From Glaciecola sp. 33A (GTDB taxonomy: Bacteria > Pseudomonadota > Gammaproteobacteria > Enterobacterales > Alteromonadaceae), in NCBI RefSeq assembly GCF_002836745.1, contig NZ_PJAR01000035.1:1-64000 (forward strand): a DNA stretch of 64,000 nt, given 5' to 3'. Shown one piece after another: positions 18,002-27,475 of the stretch. Position 1 is the stretch's first letter. Every line of letters starts with the position of its first letter. The notes beneath the pieces were generated by a model that did not search any database, was not told where the DNA came from, and was given only the letters and a program-made list of their open reading frames with translations. The position numbers and the translations under genes are program-made.

Positions 18002-18958
18002 CTAATCTTTCCTCAAACTTGAAAAGTCTCTAACCAATACAATAATTGCACCAAGCAGCCCACCTAAAAATAAACCTAGCACACAAATTAACGCTCTTTT
18101 AGGCTTTGCTTTCAACTCGGGAACAACTGCAGGGTCGAGTGTCTTAAATAAATATTCTGGGCTTGCGTTAGCCAACATAATAGTTTCTGTTTGTGATTGT
18201 ATAAGCTCAAAAAATCCCATTTGTAACTCTGCCAACTTTGTTTGTTTTATCTGATTAAGCAAATAGTCAATTGAACGCTGTGCTTGTTGTACTTCTTGAT
18301 TACGGATCGTGTTATTGATGTCTTGAACTAACCAGTCCACCCATTGCTTAGCAACGTAAGGCGAATAATGTTCAATTGCAATAGTTATAAAGCTTGACTC
18401 TTTATCTTGTGAAACAGATAACAGCTTGCTAAATTCTTTGTGCGCCTCTTGAACTGATGGTTCTGACTTTCTTGGTGCTTTAGCTTCTCTGATCCAAACT
18501 TGACCATCTACATCGTAAATTTCGGTGTCTATCAAAACTTCATTATTGTTTGAATCCCAACCATTACTGGCCATCAAATCAACCATAATGGGATATTTAC
18601 CAACAAAATCGGCAAAAAAAGTACGTGACTTTAATACCTCAATGCCCATAGTGGTTTTATCAAAACCCCCACCACCCAGTGATACACCCGCCAATGAAGC
18701 AAGCCCACCAAATTTATTTGCTAAGCCATTCATACCACCACCGTCACTACTTACCGGTGATAGTAAGGCTTCCGCTCTGTATATATTTGGCATAGAAAGA
18801 GCAATTGCAACCGCAATAACACTGGCCACAAAAGTGGTTAATATTATCGTGATTTTTCCAGCCCACAACGCAGAGAATAATTCTTTCAGGTCAATTTCAT
18901 CATCGTTCACAGACTTATCTCTTAATTCAGAAGTCTGATTGTAAATATTATCTGACAT
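18002..18958 (-). CDS. wzz: Polysaccharide chain-length determinant (Wzz/PCP family)
   Basis: A 318-residue inner-membrane protein with the two-helix Wzz plan. DEIDLKELFSALWAGKITII leads into the first membrane helix, a periplasmic domain with a helical region near residues 200-250 (RNQEVQQAQRSIDYLLNQIK) follows, and ELKAKPKRALICVLGLFLGG forms the second helix. The Pro-rich motif before the last helix is a variant of P-x-x-P-x-x-P. The ATG at 18958 starts at MSDNIYNQ with AGAG before it; a longer frame to 18982 is less likely. It sets polymer length with Wzy. A Gly-rich insert (SSDGGGMNGLANKFGGLASL) follows the first strand, as in many Vibrio/Alteromonas Wzz proteins. Confidence 0.9.
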   Translation of the reverse strand: MSDNIYNQTSELRDKSVNDDEIDLKELFSALWAGKITIILTTFVASVIAVAIALSMPNIYRAEALLSPVSSDGGGMNGLANKFGGLASLAGVSLGGGGFDKTTMGIEVLKSRTFFADFVGKYPIMVDLMASNGWDSNNNEVLIDTEIYDVDGQVWIREAKAPRKSEPSVQEAHKEFSKLLSVSQDKESSFITIAIEHYSPYVAKQWVDWLVQDINNTIRNQEVQQAQRSIDYLLNQIKQTKLAELQMGFFELIQSQTETIMLANASPEYLFKTLDPAVVPELKAKPKRALICVLGLFLGGLLGAIIVLVRDFSSLRKD

Positions 18959-19046
18959 ATAATTCTCTACGAAATAAATCAATTGAAAACAAGACTTGTG
19001 TCAAAAAGTTCACCAATGTACCCCTAATTATTAGTTAAAATGTGGA

Positions 19047-21698
19047 TCAAAGCGAACCAATCGCAGCCAACGCCACAGCAGTCTGATAAACAATCTGCGT
19101 AACCCCCTGCCATAAACCAATATTATCGTAATTAGTCACATCCCTCGGCACAACAATAGTATCGCCTGGTGCTAAACTCACTTTGTTTGCAGTACTAAAC
19201 CAAAAATTCGATTCAGGGATGAAAACAGAACCATTCGCCCTCACTACATATACTTTTGAAGCATCACCGTATTCTCTTACACCACCCGCTTTAGATATAT
19301 AATCTGCAATGGTCAGAGTAGGATCATACCAATGCGTTGCCTTAACAAAAACCTCTCCAATAACCGATATTGCAGGGCTGATGTTTGGAATAACTAAGTT
19401 GTCACCATCTTTCAACTCAATATCATGCAATCCTTTGCCATTTAACAATTCATCTAAATCAATAACCAGTCTGCCTATGGGTTGAGTATCTTCCAGATCA
19501 TTTAACACCTTAGTCGCATTGTCATAATCAATCGTCTTTGTAAACTGGCTACTCGATAAGTTATTGTTTGCTAACTGCACCCGCAAATTATCGATGGCTT
19601 GCGTTATACTTTCTTGTTCCCTTTCCTGAAGTTCTACTCGGGTAAAAACGGCTGCATTAATGGTTGCTTTTCTGGTTAAGCCACCAGCGCGTTTTAACAG
19701 GTTTGTTAGCGTTTCGCCACTGGATATTTGGTAAGAACCAGGAAATACTACTTCTCCAGAAAGTGTAACCACATTGTCTTCATACCAATCAGGAATTCGA
19801 ACAATGTTTAACACGTCTTTAGACTTAAACTTTATTTGTTCACTCTCATCCAAAGCTAGTTGAGCAATCAGGTTAAATTGTTTGTGTGCCGTTACGGCAG
19901 CGCTATCTTCATAGCTTGTTGATGTAATTTCAGCTCGCTCAAGGTGCGCAGACTCGGTAAGCCCGCCAGCGGCGCGCAGTATGTTTGCCAATGAGCTATT
20001 GGCTGCAATTGGGTAAACACCGGGAAACTTAACTTGCCCTACAACTTCAATCAGTTGGACTGAGCGCTCTTCAGAAGCTTCACTTTTTAACCTAGCAATT
20101 ATGGGCGCTAATAATTGCTTGCGAGAATCGTTAACTGTATCCGCATCCGCAAATTGCTTTGTAGTAAATGACTCAAGTTCATTTTTTTGTACAAATTTAG
20201 CTTCGTCAGATTTTGCGTCATCTGACGCGGCTTTTAAGTCACCCGCAGTGATTTTTTTCTCTAGTTCGTTTGCTGAATCTAATGACACTCTGTTGAACAA
20301 CAGAATGTGGTCAAGGGCCTTCAAATCGGCATCAAAGTTACCATTGATGACAGCAGAGGGCGAAAATTGGATAATGGACGTGTGTTCATCAAACTTTGCA
20401 CGACGAACAATCAATCCATAATTTAAATCTGTATTATTTAAGATAGCAGCTCTATCAACAACTGCGCTTAACTTCTGCTTTTGAGTTAAAGAAACAAGTT
20501 GAGGACTATTTATTGCACCTAATACTCGTATAGCATTGGTAAATTCCAAATTAGCCGTTGGAACCGACACAAAATCACCATTGGTTAATGCAGCGCTGCG
20601 CTGATTCTTATCATTCGAATTTAGGCTCAGTATTGTTAAGCCCTTCACAATGTCATTTCGAACTAATTGGATTGACTTTTTATTCGCGTTTGGCATTAAC
20701 CCACCGGCCAAGGTTAAAAGGTCATCAAACGACTCATTGCTGGTTAATTCATATATAGCAGGCCTTCTAACCTCACCTTCGATAGAAACAATTTTAGCGA
20801 CGGTAGGAACAAAAATCACATCACCTTGCTGCAATCTAATATCGTTTTCAGTATTGCCATAAACAATGAGGTCATATAAATCAAATGTAGTGACGGTTTT
20901 ACCGTTCCTTTTAATTTCAATGTTGCGAAGTGAGCCAATATTGCTAACACCACCACTGTTAAATAAGGCGGTTGTCACTGTGGATAACGAATTTAACGTT
21001 AGCGTTCCTGGGCGATAAACCTCACCCACCAAAAATACCTGGATGGTTTTTAGCTGGCCCATGGTGATAAAAGCTTCAACACCAATTTTTTGCTGCTCAT
21101 ATTTTTGTAGAATTAATCGCTTGGCTTCACTATAAGAAGCGCCAGCAATAGACAGCGGTCCTAATTCTGGAATAGCAACATTTCCCTCGTTGTTAACAAT
21201 GAGTTCGTAATTACCTGTTTCTTTGCCATAAAGCTGCAGTTTGAGAGAGTCACCAGGGCCAATGATGTAATCATTGGGCACAGGCACATTAGTTTGCGGT
21301 TCAGCTGAAACTCGCTCCGAATTAAATAACTCATAGCCAAAAGGTTTTAGCTCACTACTTTTAGATTCAACAACGCTCTGTTTCGACAGCTCTTCAGCCA
21401 CTTCGGTCTCATCGACTTGTCTTTCAACAGTGTCGACCGGTGCTGAATTAACCGCTGTTTCTGTTGTATTTGCGCCCTTTAAAATCGATAGGTCAAAGCC
21501 CATCTGTCGTGCAAGTTGTTCTTGTTGGGCTCGCGGTAGTTTTTTAAACTGCTCAATTTGTTGTTGAGACGGTGCAGATGATTGCGAAAATGAGGCTACT
21601 GAAAAACACATTATTGATAATATAAAAGTCGCTTTTAAAGCGTTAAAAATCTGGTTTGGATTAAATCGCTGGCACAATTTCACTAAAACATTCTTCAT
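19047..21698 (-). CDS. Outer-membrane polysaccharide export protein with multiple SLBB domains (Wza-like)
   Basis: The ATG at 21698 starts MKNVLVKLCQRFNPNQIFNA, a signal peptide ending near VASFSQ. A GGGAAG ribosome site overlaps an alternative ATG at 21716, which argues against the longer start. After a coiled, charged linker comes the Poly_export domain (DYIIGPGDSLKLQLYGKETG) and then a series of SLBB domains (for example VEVGQVKFPGVYPIAANSS with its G-G-L partner, and TLSGEVVFPGSYQISSGETL). The protein is 883 residues, much longer than classical Wza, with about five SLBB copies. No lipobox Cys is visible. It should form the translocon for the polymer. It is the first gene of the minus-strand locus; I found no JUMPstart/ops element in the 228 bp before it. 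Confidence 0.92.
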   Translation of the reverse strand: MKNVLVKLCQRFNPNQIFNALKATFILSIMCFSVASFSQSSAPSQQQIEQFKKLPRAQQEQLARQMGFDLSILKGANTTETAVNSAPVDTVERQVDETEVAEELSKQSVVESKSSELKPFGYELFNSERVSAEPQTNVPVPNDYIIGPGDSLKLQLYGKETGNYELIVNNEGNVAIPELGPLSIAGASYSEAKRLILQKYEQQKIGVEAFITMGQLKTIQVFLVGEVYRPGTLTLNSLSTVTTALFNSGGVSNIGSLRNIEIKRNGKTVTTFDLYDLIVYGNTENDIRLQQGDVIFVPTVAKIVSIEGEVRRPAIYELTSNESFDDLLTLAGGLMPNANKKSIQLVRNDIVKGLTILSLNSNDKNQRSAALTNGDFVSVPTANLEFTNAIRVLGAINSPQLVSLTQKQKLSAVVDRAAILNNTDLNYGLIVRRAKFDEHTSIIQFSPSAVINGNFDADLKALDHILLFNRVSLDSANELEKKITAGDLKAASDDAKSDEAKFVQKNELESFTTKQFADADTVNDSRKQLLAPIIARLKSEASEERSVQLIEVVGQVKFPGVYPIAANSSLANILRAAGGLTESAHLERAEITSTSYEDSAAVTAHKQFNLIAQLALDESEQIKFKSKDVLNIVRIPDWYEDNVVTLSGEVVFPGSYQISSGETLTNLLKRAGGLTRKATINAAVFTRVELQEREQESITQAIDNLRVQLANNNLSSSQFTKTIDYDNATKVLNDLEDTQPIGRLVIDLDELLNGKGLHDIELKDGDNLVIPNISPAISVIGEVFVKATHWYDPTLTIADYISKAGGVREYGDASKVYVVRANGSVFIPESNFWFSTANKVSLAPGDTIVVPRDVTNYDNIGLWQGVTQIVYQTAVALAAIGSL

Positions 21699-21837
21699 TA
21701 AACTTTTTCTTCCCAATGCCTGCGACTTTGCAGTGTTTCCCGTAAGGATGAGATCCTACTGAAATATGCGCTAAATGTCACATCTAATCGTCAACTATCG
21801 TCGTAGTTTTAGATAATTACGCTGTCAGCCTCAATTT

Positions 21838-21868
21838 TTGACAAACTTGCAACTCCAATCATTAATAC
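21838..21868 (+). promoter_or_regulatory. Candidate sigma-70 promoter for the POT transporter
   Basis: TTGACA at 21838-21843 is a perfect -35 box. A -10 is either ATTAAT (21861, 17-bp spacer) or TAATAC (21863, 19-bp spacer). This leaves a leader of roughly 55 bases before the ATG at 21927, which has AAGGAA five bases upstream. Confidence 0.45.
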
Positions 21869-21926
21869 TGCATACTGCGCTCGGACTTACAGAAAAATAA
21901 AAACAAACTGTTTTCAAGGAACACTA

Positions 21927-23423
21927 ATGTCGATAGAAAAAAATAATGACCGAAGTTTTGTTGGTCATCCAATAGGCCTGCTGACACTAGCAGGCACAGA
22001 AATGTGGGAACGCATGAGCTATTATGGCATGCGTGCGCTTCTCGTTCTTTTCATGGTACTTGCTATTGAAGAGGGTGGGCTGGGCTTGTCCGTCGCTACA
22101 GCGTCAGCAATATATGGTTTATACACGGGGGCCGTTTACTTCTTTGGTTTGCCTGGTGGCTGGATTGCGGATCGCTTAATTGGTGGTCAAAAAGCCGTGT
22201 TTTATGGTGGTTTTGTGATCATGATTGGTCACATTATATTAGCCATTCCCTCCGATACGACCTTTTTCCTCGGCTTAATATTTGTGGTGCTGGGCACGGG
22301 TCTATTAAAACCTAATATTGGCGCGATGGTAGGCCAACTATATGGTTCAAAAGACCCCCGTCGTGACAGTGCATACACCATTTATTATATGGGTATTAAT
22401 ATTGGTTCATTAATCGGCTATGGCGTTTGCGGTTACTTGCAAGTAAACATGGGTTATCACTGGGCTTTTGGTGCCGCTGCTGTGGGTATGGGCATTGGAC
22501 TAATTCAATATAAACTGACTCTGCATAACATCAAAGGTGTATCCGACAAGCCGGTTGTGCCATTAACGCCTGCAGGTCAACAAAGAGCATATATCATTAT
22601 CATCGGTGTTTTAATTGCGTTAGCAACACTCACTGTTTTAGTTTATACAGGCATGGTTGGTTTCGACCCGATTATCGTTGCTAAGCAAGTTGCGATTGCA
22701 ATCACCTCTATCTTTTTACTCTACTTCGGCTATATCTTCTTTGGTGGCAACTTAAATGGTGACGAACAGCGCCGCATGGGCGCATTGTTCTTAATTTGTA
22801 TAGCATCAACCTGTTTCTGGGCTGGTTTTGAACAAGCGGGTTCTTCACTTAACTTGTTCGGCCAAGACTATACTCAGCGGATGATTGGCACGTTTGAAAT
22901 TCCGCCAGCGTGGTTTCAATCTGCTAACTCTATTTTCATCATCATTTTATCGCCTTTCTTTGCGTATATGTGGATGGCATTAGGTAAACGCATGATCGAG
23001 CCAAGCTATAGTGTTAAGTGTGCTATTGGCCTGATTATTATGGCATCTGGCTTTATTGTTATGTTCTTCGCAGCGCAGCTAGCGGCAAGTGGTTTAAAAG
23101 TAGCACCATATTGGTTGGTTGCTACCTACTTCTTGCACACTGTGGGTGAGCTGTTTTTAAGTCCAGTTGCATTGAGTGCGGTAAGTAAGCTGTCACCAAA
23201 ACGCTTCTCAGGTCAGATGATGGGCGTGTTTGTATTAACCTATTCCATGGGCAGTATTATTGCTGGTATTTTTGCCGGTAAATTCGACCCCGAGCAAATT
23301 GATCAAATGCCTGGGCTTTACCTGCAAATAACCTACTTCAGTGTCGCAATTGGTATTGTATTACTGTTGTTATCAATGAAAACGGGTAAATGGGAAAAGT
23401 TGGCTGAGAAAGACCCTGCCTAA
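21927..23423 (+). CDS. Proton-dependent di/tripeptide transporter (POT/PTR family)
   Basis: A 498-residue major-facilitator protein with about 14 membrane segments. The first helix contains the POT proton-coupling motif E-x-x-E-R (GTEMWERMSYYGMRALLV). GGWIADRLIGGQKAVFYGG and GTGLLKPNIGAMVGQLYG, then an FYxxINxGS-like segment (TIYYMGINIGSLIGYG), are PTR2 signatures. It imports di- and tripeptides with protons. It is a single-gene unit between two minus-strand blocks, with its own promoter and a strong terminator. E. coli relatives are DtpA-D; the subtype is not decidable. Confidence 0.93.
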   Translation: MSIEKNNDRSFVGHPIGLLTLAGTEMWERMSYYGMRALLVLFMVLAIEEGGLGLSVATASAIYGLYTGAVYFFGLPGGWIADRLIGGQKAVFYGGFVIMIGHIILAIPSDTTFFLGLIFVVLGTGLLKPNIGAMVGQLYGSKDPRRDSAYTIYYMGINIGSLIGYGVCGYLQVNMGYHWAFGAAAVGMGIGLIQYKLTLHNIKGVSDKPVVPLTPAGQQRAYIIIIGVLIALATLTVLVYTGMVGFDPIIVAKQVAIAITSIFLLYFGYIFFGGNLNGDEQRRMGALFLICIASTCFWAGFEQAGSSLNLFGQDYTQRMIGTFEIPPAWFQSANSIFIIILSPFFAYMWMALGKRMIEPSYSVKCAIGLIIMASGFIVMFFAAQLAASGLKVAPYWLVATYFLHTVGELFLSPVALSAVSKLSPKRFSGQMMGVFVLTYSMGSIIAGIFAGKFDPEQIDQMPGLYLQITYFSVAIGIVLLLLSMKTGKWEKLAEKDPA

Positions 23424-23437
23424 TTAAATGCTGATAC

Positions 23438-23476
23438 AAAAAAGGCGATTATTAAGGACTAATAATCGCCTTTTTT
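23438..23476. terminator. Bidirectional intrinsic terminator
   Basis: A 17-bp perfect inverted repeat (23438-23454 with 23460-23476) around a 5-base loop has an A6 tract on the left and a T6 tract on the right. It can end both the plus-strand transporter and the minus-strand rml operon, which converge here. Confidence 0.92.
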
Positions 23477-23488
23477 ATAAATATCATA

Positions 23489-24550
23489 TTATTTTAAAAG
23501 TGGCTTCCACCACGTTTCGTTATTTAAATACCAATGAATGGTTTTCTCAATGCCTGACTCAAAGGTTTCAGTAGGTTCATAGCCTAATTCATCATTTGAT
23601 TTCGACGGGTCTATCGCATAACGTCTGTCGTGCCCAGCCCTGTCAGTCACAAACTCAATTAAGTTTGCTGCCGTGCCGTTAATGGCATTTTTTGCAAATG
23701 GGAAACGAGAATGCAACGTTGCGTCTTCACTAAATACTTTGTTTAGTAAGTTGCATAGCAGGTTAACGATATTAATATTTGCCCACTCATTATTACCACC
23801 AATATTATAATTCTCACCTAACCTTCCAGACTGAAGCACTAAATCAATTCCTTTAGCATGGTCGGCTACATACAACCAATCTCTTATTTGCATGCCGTCG
23901 CCATAAACTGGCAAAGGCTTGTCCTGCAGAATATTCGTTAAAAGTAACGGAATCAACTTTTCAGGAAAGTGGAACGTACCGTAATTATTTGAACAATTAC
24001 TGGTTGTCACGTTTAGACCGTAAGTATAGTGATAAGCTCTAACCAAATGATCACTTGCCGCCTTGCTTGCAGAGTAAGGGGAGTTAGGCGCATAAGGTGT
24101 GTCTTCATTAAACGCAGGATCATCTGCTTCTAACGACCCATACACCTCATCGGTACTGACATGATGGAAGCGATGGTCGGCTTTGATACCGTTATCCAAC
24201 CATACCTTTTTAGCGGCCTTAAGCAGTGAGTATGTGCCAATGATATTAGTTTCTATGAACTCATCGGGCCCGGTAATGGACCGATCTACATGCGACTCAG
24301 CCGCAAAATGCACAATAGTGCAAATGTCGTGCTTTTGTAATAGTTTTTCAACAAGATCTTGGTCGCAAATATTGCCGTGAACAAACTCATAGTTTTCGGA
24401 ATCTTTAACTAAGTTTAAACTCTCAATATTGCCCGCATAAGTTAATGCATCTAATACAACAACAAGATCACTAGGGTACTTTTCTTTCCAATAATGCACA
24501 AAGTTGGACCCAATAAAACCGGCACCACCGGTGACAAGAAGCTTTTTCAA
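23489..24550 (-). CDS. rfbB: dTDP-glucose 4,6-dehydratase
   Basis: The 353-residue extended SDR starts KKLLVTGGAGFIGSNFVHYW. It has HFAAESHVDRSI, the catalytic STDEVYGSLEADDP loop with the conserved T-D-E dehydratase residues, YSASKAASDHLVRAYHYTYG, and NCSNNYGTFHFPEKLIPL. These identify RmlB, second step of dTDP-L-rhamnose synthesis. It is the last gene of the order A-C-D-B and starts five bases after the rmlD stop. A bidirectional terminator lies 12 bases past its end. The length is normal (about 350). Confidence 0.97.
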   Translation of the reverse strand: MKKLLVTGGAGFIGSNFVHYWKEKYPSDLVVVLDALTYAGNIESLNLVKDSENYEFVHGNICDQDLVEKLLQKHDICTIVHFAAESHVDRSITGPDEFIETNIIGTYSLLKAAKKVWLDNGIKADHRFHHVSTDEVYGSLEADDPAFNEDTPYAPNSPYSASKAASDHLVRAYHYTYGLNVTTSNCSNNYGTFHFPEKLIPLLLTNILQDKPLPVYGDGMQIRDWLYVADHAKGIDLVLQSGRLGENYNIGGNNEWANINIVNLLCNLLNKVFSEDATLHSRFPFAKNAINGTAANLIEFVTDRAGHDRRYAIDPSKSNDELGYEPTETFESGIEKTIHWYLNNETWWKPLLK

Positions 24551-24555
24551 TTTAG

Positions 24556-25428
24556 TTAATCCTGTATTTTCATTTCTTTAATTTTTATTAATACCGACTC
24601 TAATGCGTCTTCCCAATAGGGTAGATCAACTAACGGCAATGCCGCCTTAAAAGAATCTTTAGATAAAACACTGTAATGCGGCCTTTTCGCTGGCGTTGGG
24701 TAATCGGCAGTATTAATAGGTTTAATAGGGATGACTTTTGACAATAAGCCATGCTGCAAACCTAATCGCTGAATACTTTTGGCAAAGTCAAACCAACTAG
24801 CAACTCCTTCATCAGTAACATGATGAATGCCTTCAAGCTTATTATGGGCCGAGGCTATGCAAGCACGCGCCAAGGTATCAACCGACGTTGGACAACCAAT
24901 TTGGTCACTGATAATGGTTAATTGTTCTTTTTCATCCATAAATCGCAGCATTGAAGCAACAAAGTTGCCGCCAAACTCAGAGTAAACCCAACTTGTTCTT
25001 AAAACACAGCTACCACTCGCGTTAGAGTCTTGAATAGCCTGTTCACCTAACATCTTGGTCTTGCCATACACATTTATGGGATCATAGTTATCGCCAGGAA
25101 GGTAAGGTGAACCTTTGTCTCCTTTAAACACATAATCAGTGGAAACATGAACAAAATGGATGCCGTTTTGTTTGCAGTAGTCACTGAGTCTTTCTACCGC
25201 GTTGTAATTTACTGCTGTTGCTTTATTTTCTTCACTTTCTGCTAAATCAACAGCGGTATAAGCTGACGCATTGATAATTGCGCTCGGCTTAATGTTGTCT
25301 AATGTTTGTATCAAGCTATCTGCTGTAATATTAATATCATCGCGGCCTAGGCAAACAGCGCTTTGTGCACCCACTAACTCAAGACATTTCTTCGCTAATT
25401 GGCCGTTCTTACCAATAATGACTAGCAT
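24556..25428 (-). CDS. rfbD: dTDP-4-dehydrorhamnose reductase
   Basis: A 290-residue RmlD-type reductase. It has MLVIIGKNGQLAKKCLEL (nucleotide-binding, with G-x-x-G-Q-L), INASAYTAVDLAESEENKA, VHVSTDYVFKGDKGSPYLPG and YGKTKMLGEQAI with the catalytic Tyr-Lys, then RTSWVYSEFGGNFVASMLRF. It makes the final dTDP-L-rhamnose. The ATG shares one base with the rmlC stop, so translation is coupled. Confidence 0.96.
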   Translation of the reverse strand: MLVIIGKNGQLAKKCLELVGAQSAVCLGRDDINITADSLIQTLDNIKPSAIINASAYTAVDLAESEENKATAVNYNAVERLSDYCKQNGIHFVHVSTDYVFKGDKGSPYLPGDNYDPINVYGKTKMLGEQAIQDSNASGSCVLRTSWVYSEFGGNFVASMLRFMDEKEQLTIISDQIGCPTSVDTLARACIASAHNKLEGIHHVTDEGVASWFDFAKSIQRLGLQHGLLSKVIPIKPINTADYPTPAKRPHYSVLSKDSFKAALPLVDLPYWEDALESVLIKIKEMKIQD

Positions 25429-25982
25429 TATTTAAGATCCAACATAGGAGCATCAGCAAAAGATAAGCCGTTCAGATCCTTTGGTGATAACAATGTTTCA
25501 ACGCCCTCAACATAAGGCCATTGAATATTCAGTTGACTGTCATTATGTTTAATTGAAACCTCTGATTCTGGGTAATAATACTCAGTACACTTATACGTAA
25601 AATCAGCAAATTCGGAAATCACATAAAAACCATGTGCAAAGCCCGCTGGAACCCAAAGCTGTTTTTTATTTTCGCCAGTTAGTTCAACGCCAACACAGTG
25701 ACCATAAGTTTTTGAGTCTTTTCGAACATCAACTGCAACATCAAAAACTGAGCCTTCAGTTACTCTTACCAGTTTTCCTTGAGTTTGCTCAAGTTGGTAG
25801 TGTAACCCTCTTAAAATGCCTTGCTTAGATCGACTCTGATTGTCTTGAACGAACGTGACGTCGGCACAATTTTCTCTAAACCAATCATCGCGGAATGTTT
25901 CCATAAAAAAACCGCGAGAATCACCAAATACCGTAGGCTCTATAATTTTTACATCTGGAATGGTCGTATTTACAATTTTCAT
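25428..25982 (-). CDS. rfbC: dTDP-4-dehydrorhamnose 3,5-epimerase
   Basis: A 184-residue cupin with the RmlC signatures DSRGFFMETFRDDWF, QGILRGLHYQLEQTQGKLVR (including the catalytic His), FDVAVDVRKDSKTYGHCVG and WVPAGFAHGFYVISEFADF. It performs double epimerisation of the 4-keto sugar. It lies three bases after the rmlA stop and overlaps rmlD by one base. The length is normal. Confidence 0.96.
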   Translation of the reverse strand: MKIVNTTIPDVKIIEPTVFGDSRGFFMETFRDDWFRENCADVTFVQDNQSRSKQGILRGLHYQLEQTQGKLVRVTEGSVFDVAVDVRKDSKTYGHCVGVELTGENKKQLWVPAGFAHGFYVISEFADFTYKCTEYYYPESEVSIKHNDSQLNIQWPYVEGVETLLSPKDLNGLSFADAPMLDLK

Positions 25983-25985
25983 TCT

Positions 25986-26867
25986 TTAAATAATCTTCTC
26001 ATCTGCTATTTTGACTAAGTATTTACCGTAACCACTTTTTATCAGCGGTTGCGCAAGAGCAATTAACTGTTGTTTAGTTATAAAACCTTTACGGAACGCT
26101 ATTTCTTCTGGGCAGCAAATTTTCAAACCTTGCCTTTTTTCGATAGCGGCTATGAAATTTGCCGCATCTAACAGGCTATCAATAGTGCCAGTATCTAGCC
26201 ACGCCGACCCTCTTCCCATTAACTGCACGCTTAATTCACCCGATTCTAAATATAGATTATTTAAGTCAGTAATCTCTAATTCACCACGATGGCTTGGCTT
26301 TATCTTTTTAGCCAGTTCAACCACTTTATTGTCATAAAAGTAGAGACCCGTAACGGCATAGTTTGATTTTGCTTTTTTTGGCTTCTCTTCAATCGAAAGT
26401 GCCTTCCAATTATCATCAAAATCTACCACGCCATACCTTTCAGGATCGTTTACATGGTAGCCAAAAACAGTCGCTCCAACTTCCTGCTTTGAAGACTCAA
26501 CTAGAGATTTCTGCAGGTCATGGCCATAAAATATATTGTCACCCAAAACTAAGGTCACACTATCCCTACCGATAAATTCCTCACCTAGAATAAAAGCTTG
26601 GGCTAAACCATCAGGAGAAGGCTGAACCACATATTCTAAGGTAATTCCCCACTTTGAACCGTCGCCTAATAAATCTTTGAATCGTTGGGATTCTTCTAGC
26701 GTGGTAATAATAAGAATTTCCGATATTCCAGCAATCAACAAAGTCGACAGCGGATAGTAGATCATTGGCTTGTCGTAGATTGGCATCAATTGCTTACTTA
26801 CAACTTGAGTTAACGGATGCAGTCTAGAACCTGAGCCGCCCGCAAGAATAATTCCTTTTCTAGCCAT
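25986..26867 (-). CDS. rfbA: Glucose-1-phosphate thymidylyltransferase
   Basis: A 293-residue sugar nucleotidyltransferase starting [18 protein letters not shown], with [48 protein letters not shown] and [19 protein letters not shown]. This is RmlA, the first and regulated step toward dTDP-L-rhamnose. It heads the four-gene operon; the promoter must lie in the 110 bp divergent interval 26868-26977 shared with the small plus-strand gene. dTDP-rhamnose is presumably for the polysaccharide or LPS, although the only candidate rhamnosyltransferase seen here is a decayed fragment at 4.8 kb. Confidence 0.97.
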   Translation of the reverse strand: MARKGIILAGGSGSRLHPLTQVVSKQLMPIYDKPMIYYPLSTLLIAGISEILIITTLEESQRFKDLLGDGSKWGITLEYVVQPSPDGLAQAFILGEEFIGRDSVTLVLGDNIFYGHDLQKSLVESSKQEVGATVFGYHVNDPERYGVVDFDDNWKALSIEEKPKKAKSNYAVTGLYFYDNKVVELAKKIKPSHRGELEITDLNNLYLESGELSVQLMGRGSAWLDTGTIDSLLDAANFIAAIEKRQGLKICCPEEIAFRKGFITKQQLIALAQPLIKSGYGKYLVKIADEKII

Positions 26868-26977
26868 TTGTATTCTCGTTTTACTTAGTAAATTCAGGTA
26901 TATTGTATCTTAATAAATACGTGGATAAAACTCAGGTTTCGCTGCACTATTCAATTTATTAAGAGAAAGAGACAAAA

Positions 26978-27268
26978 GTGAAAATCTACACCTCGACTAA
27001 GAAAATCCCAGCATTGGCCGACAAACCATTAACAGAACGCATGGCGCTATTGGAAGATGCGGCAAAAAAAATGACGGTTCCAGAGAAAACACTGCTAAAC
27101 GTGCTAAAGTTAATGGTGATAGTGCCGGTATTTGCTTTGATCTTGCAGGTAACTAACAATTGGTTCTCACTTGCCTGGGCTGCCCTTATTTTATTATTGT
27201 ATCCAATTTTTGTTAAGCCTATCCAATATTCACTGTCTGCCAAATATTTAAAAGACAAGAATAAGTAA
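26978..27268 (+). CDS. Small two-helix membrane protein of unknown function
   Basis: A 96-residue protein starting at GTG (26978) after AAGAGAAAGAG. The N-terminal ~45 residues are charged (PLTERMALLEDAAKKM) and two membrane helices follow (VLKLMVIVPVFALILQVT and WFSLAWAALILLLYPIFVKP). A short basic C-terminus follows. I do not recognise a functional family. It is divergent from rmlA and upstream of galE but separated from it by 207 bp. Codon usage and length suggest a genuine gene; it may be a conserved lineage-specific inner-membrane protein. Confidence 0.72.
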   Translation: MKIYTSTKKIPALADKPLTERMALLEDAAKKMTVPEKTLLNVLKLMVIVPVFALILQVTNNWFSLAWAALILLLYPIFVKPIQYSLSAKYLKDKNK

Positions 27269-27475
27269 AGCGGTAAATAAAGTAATAAATAAACGCATAG
27301 CTAGACATGTACATAAACTGATCACTGCTTGCAGTACTGATGCAAAAAGAATAGCGATAATTTACACTATGTAGTCAGTGCCATTACAAAACAAACCAGA
27401 ACAATTTCATACTACTCATTATATTTGTCACATTTATAAGATAAAATGGAATTTATTATCAACGGAGCCTTCACT

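Noticed and set aside
21717-21926. JUMPstart/ops element upstream of the polysaccharide locus
   Set aside because: I looked for the GGCGGTAGC core on the minus strand before the Wza-like gene and did not find it.
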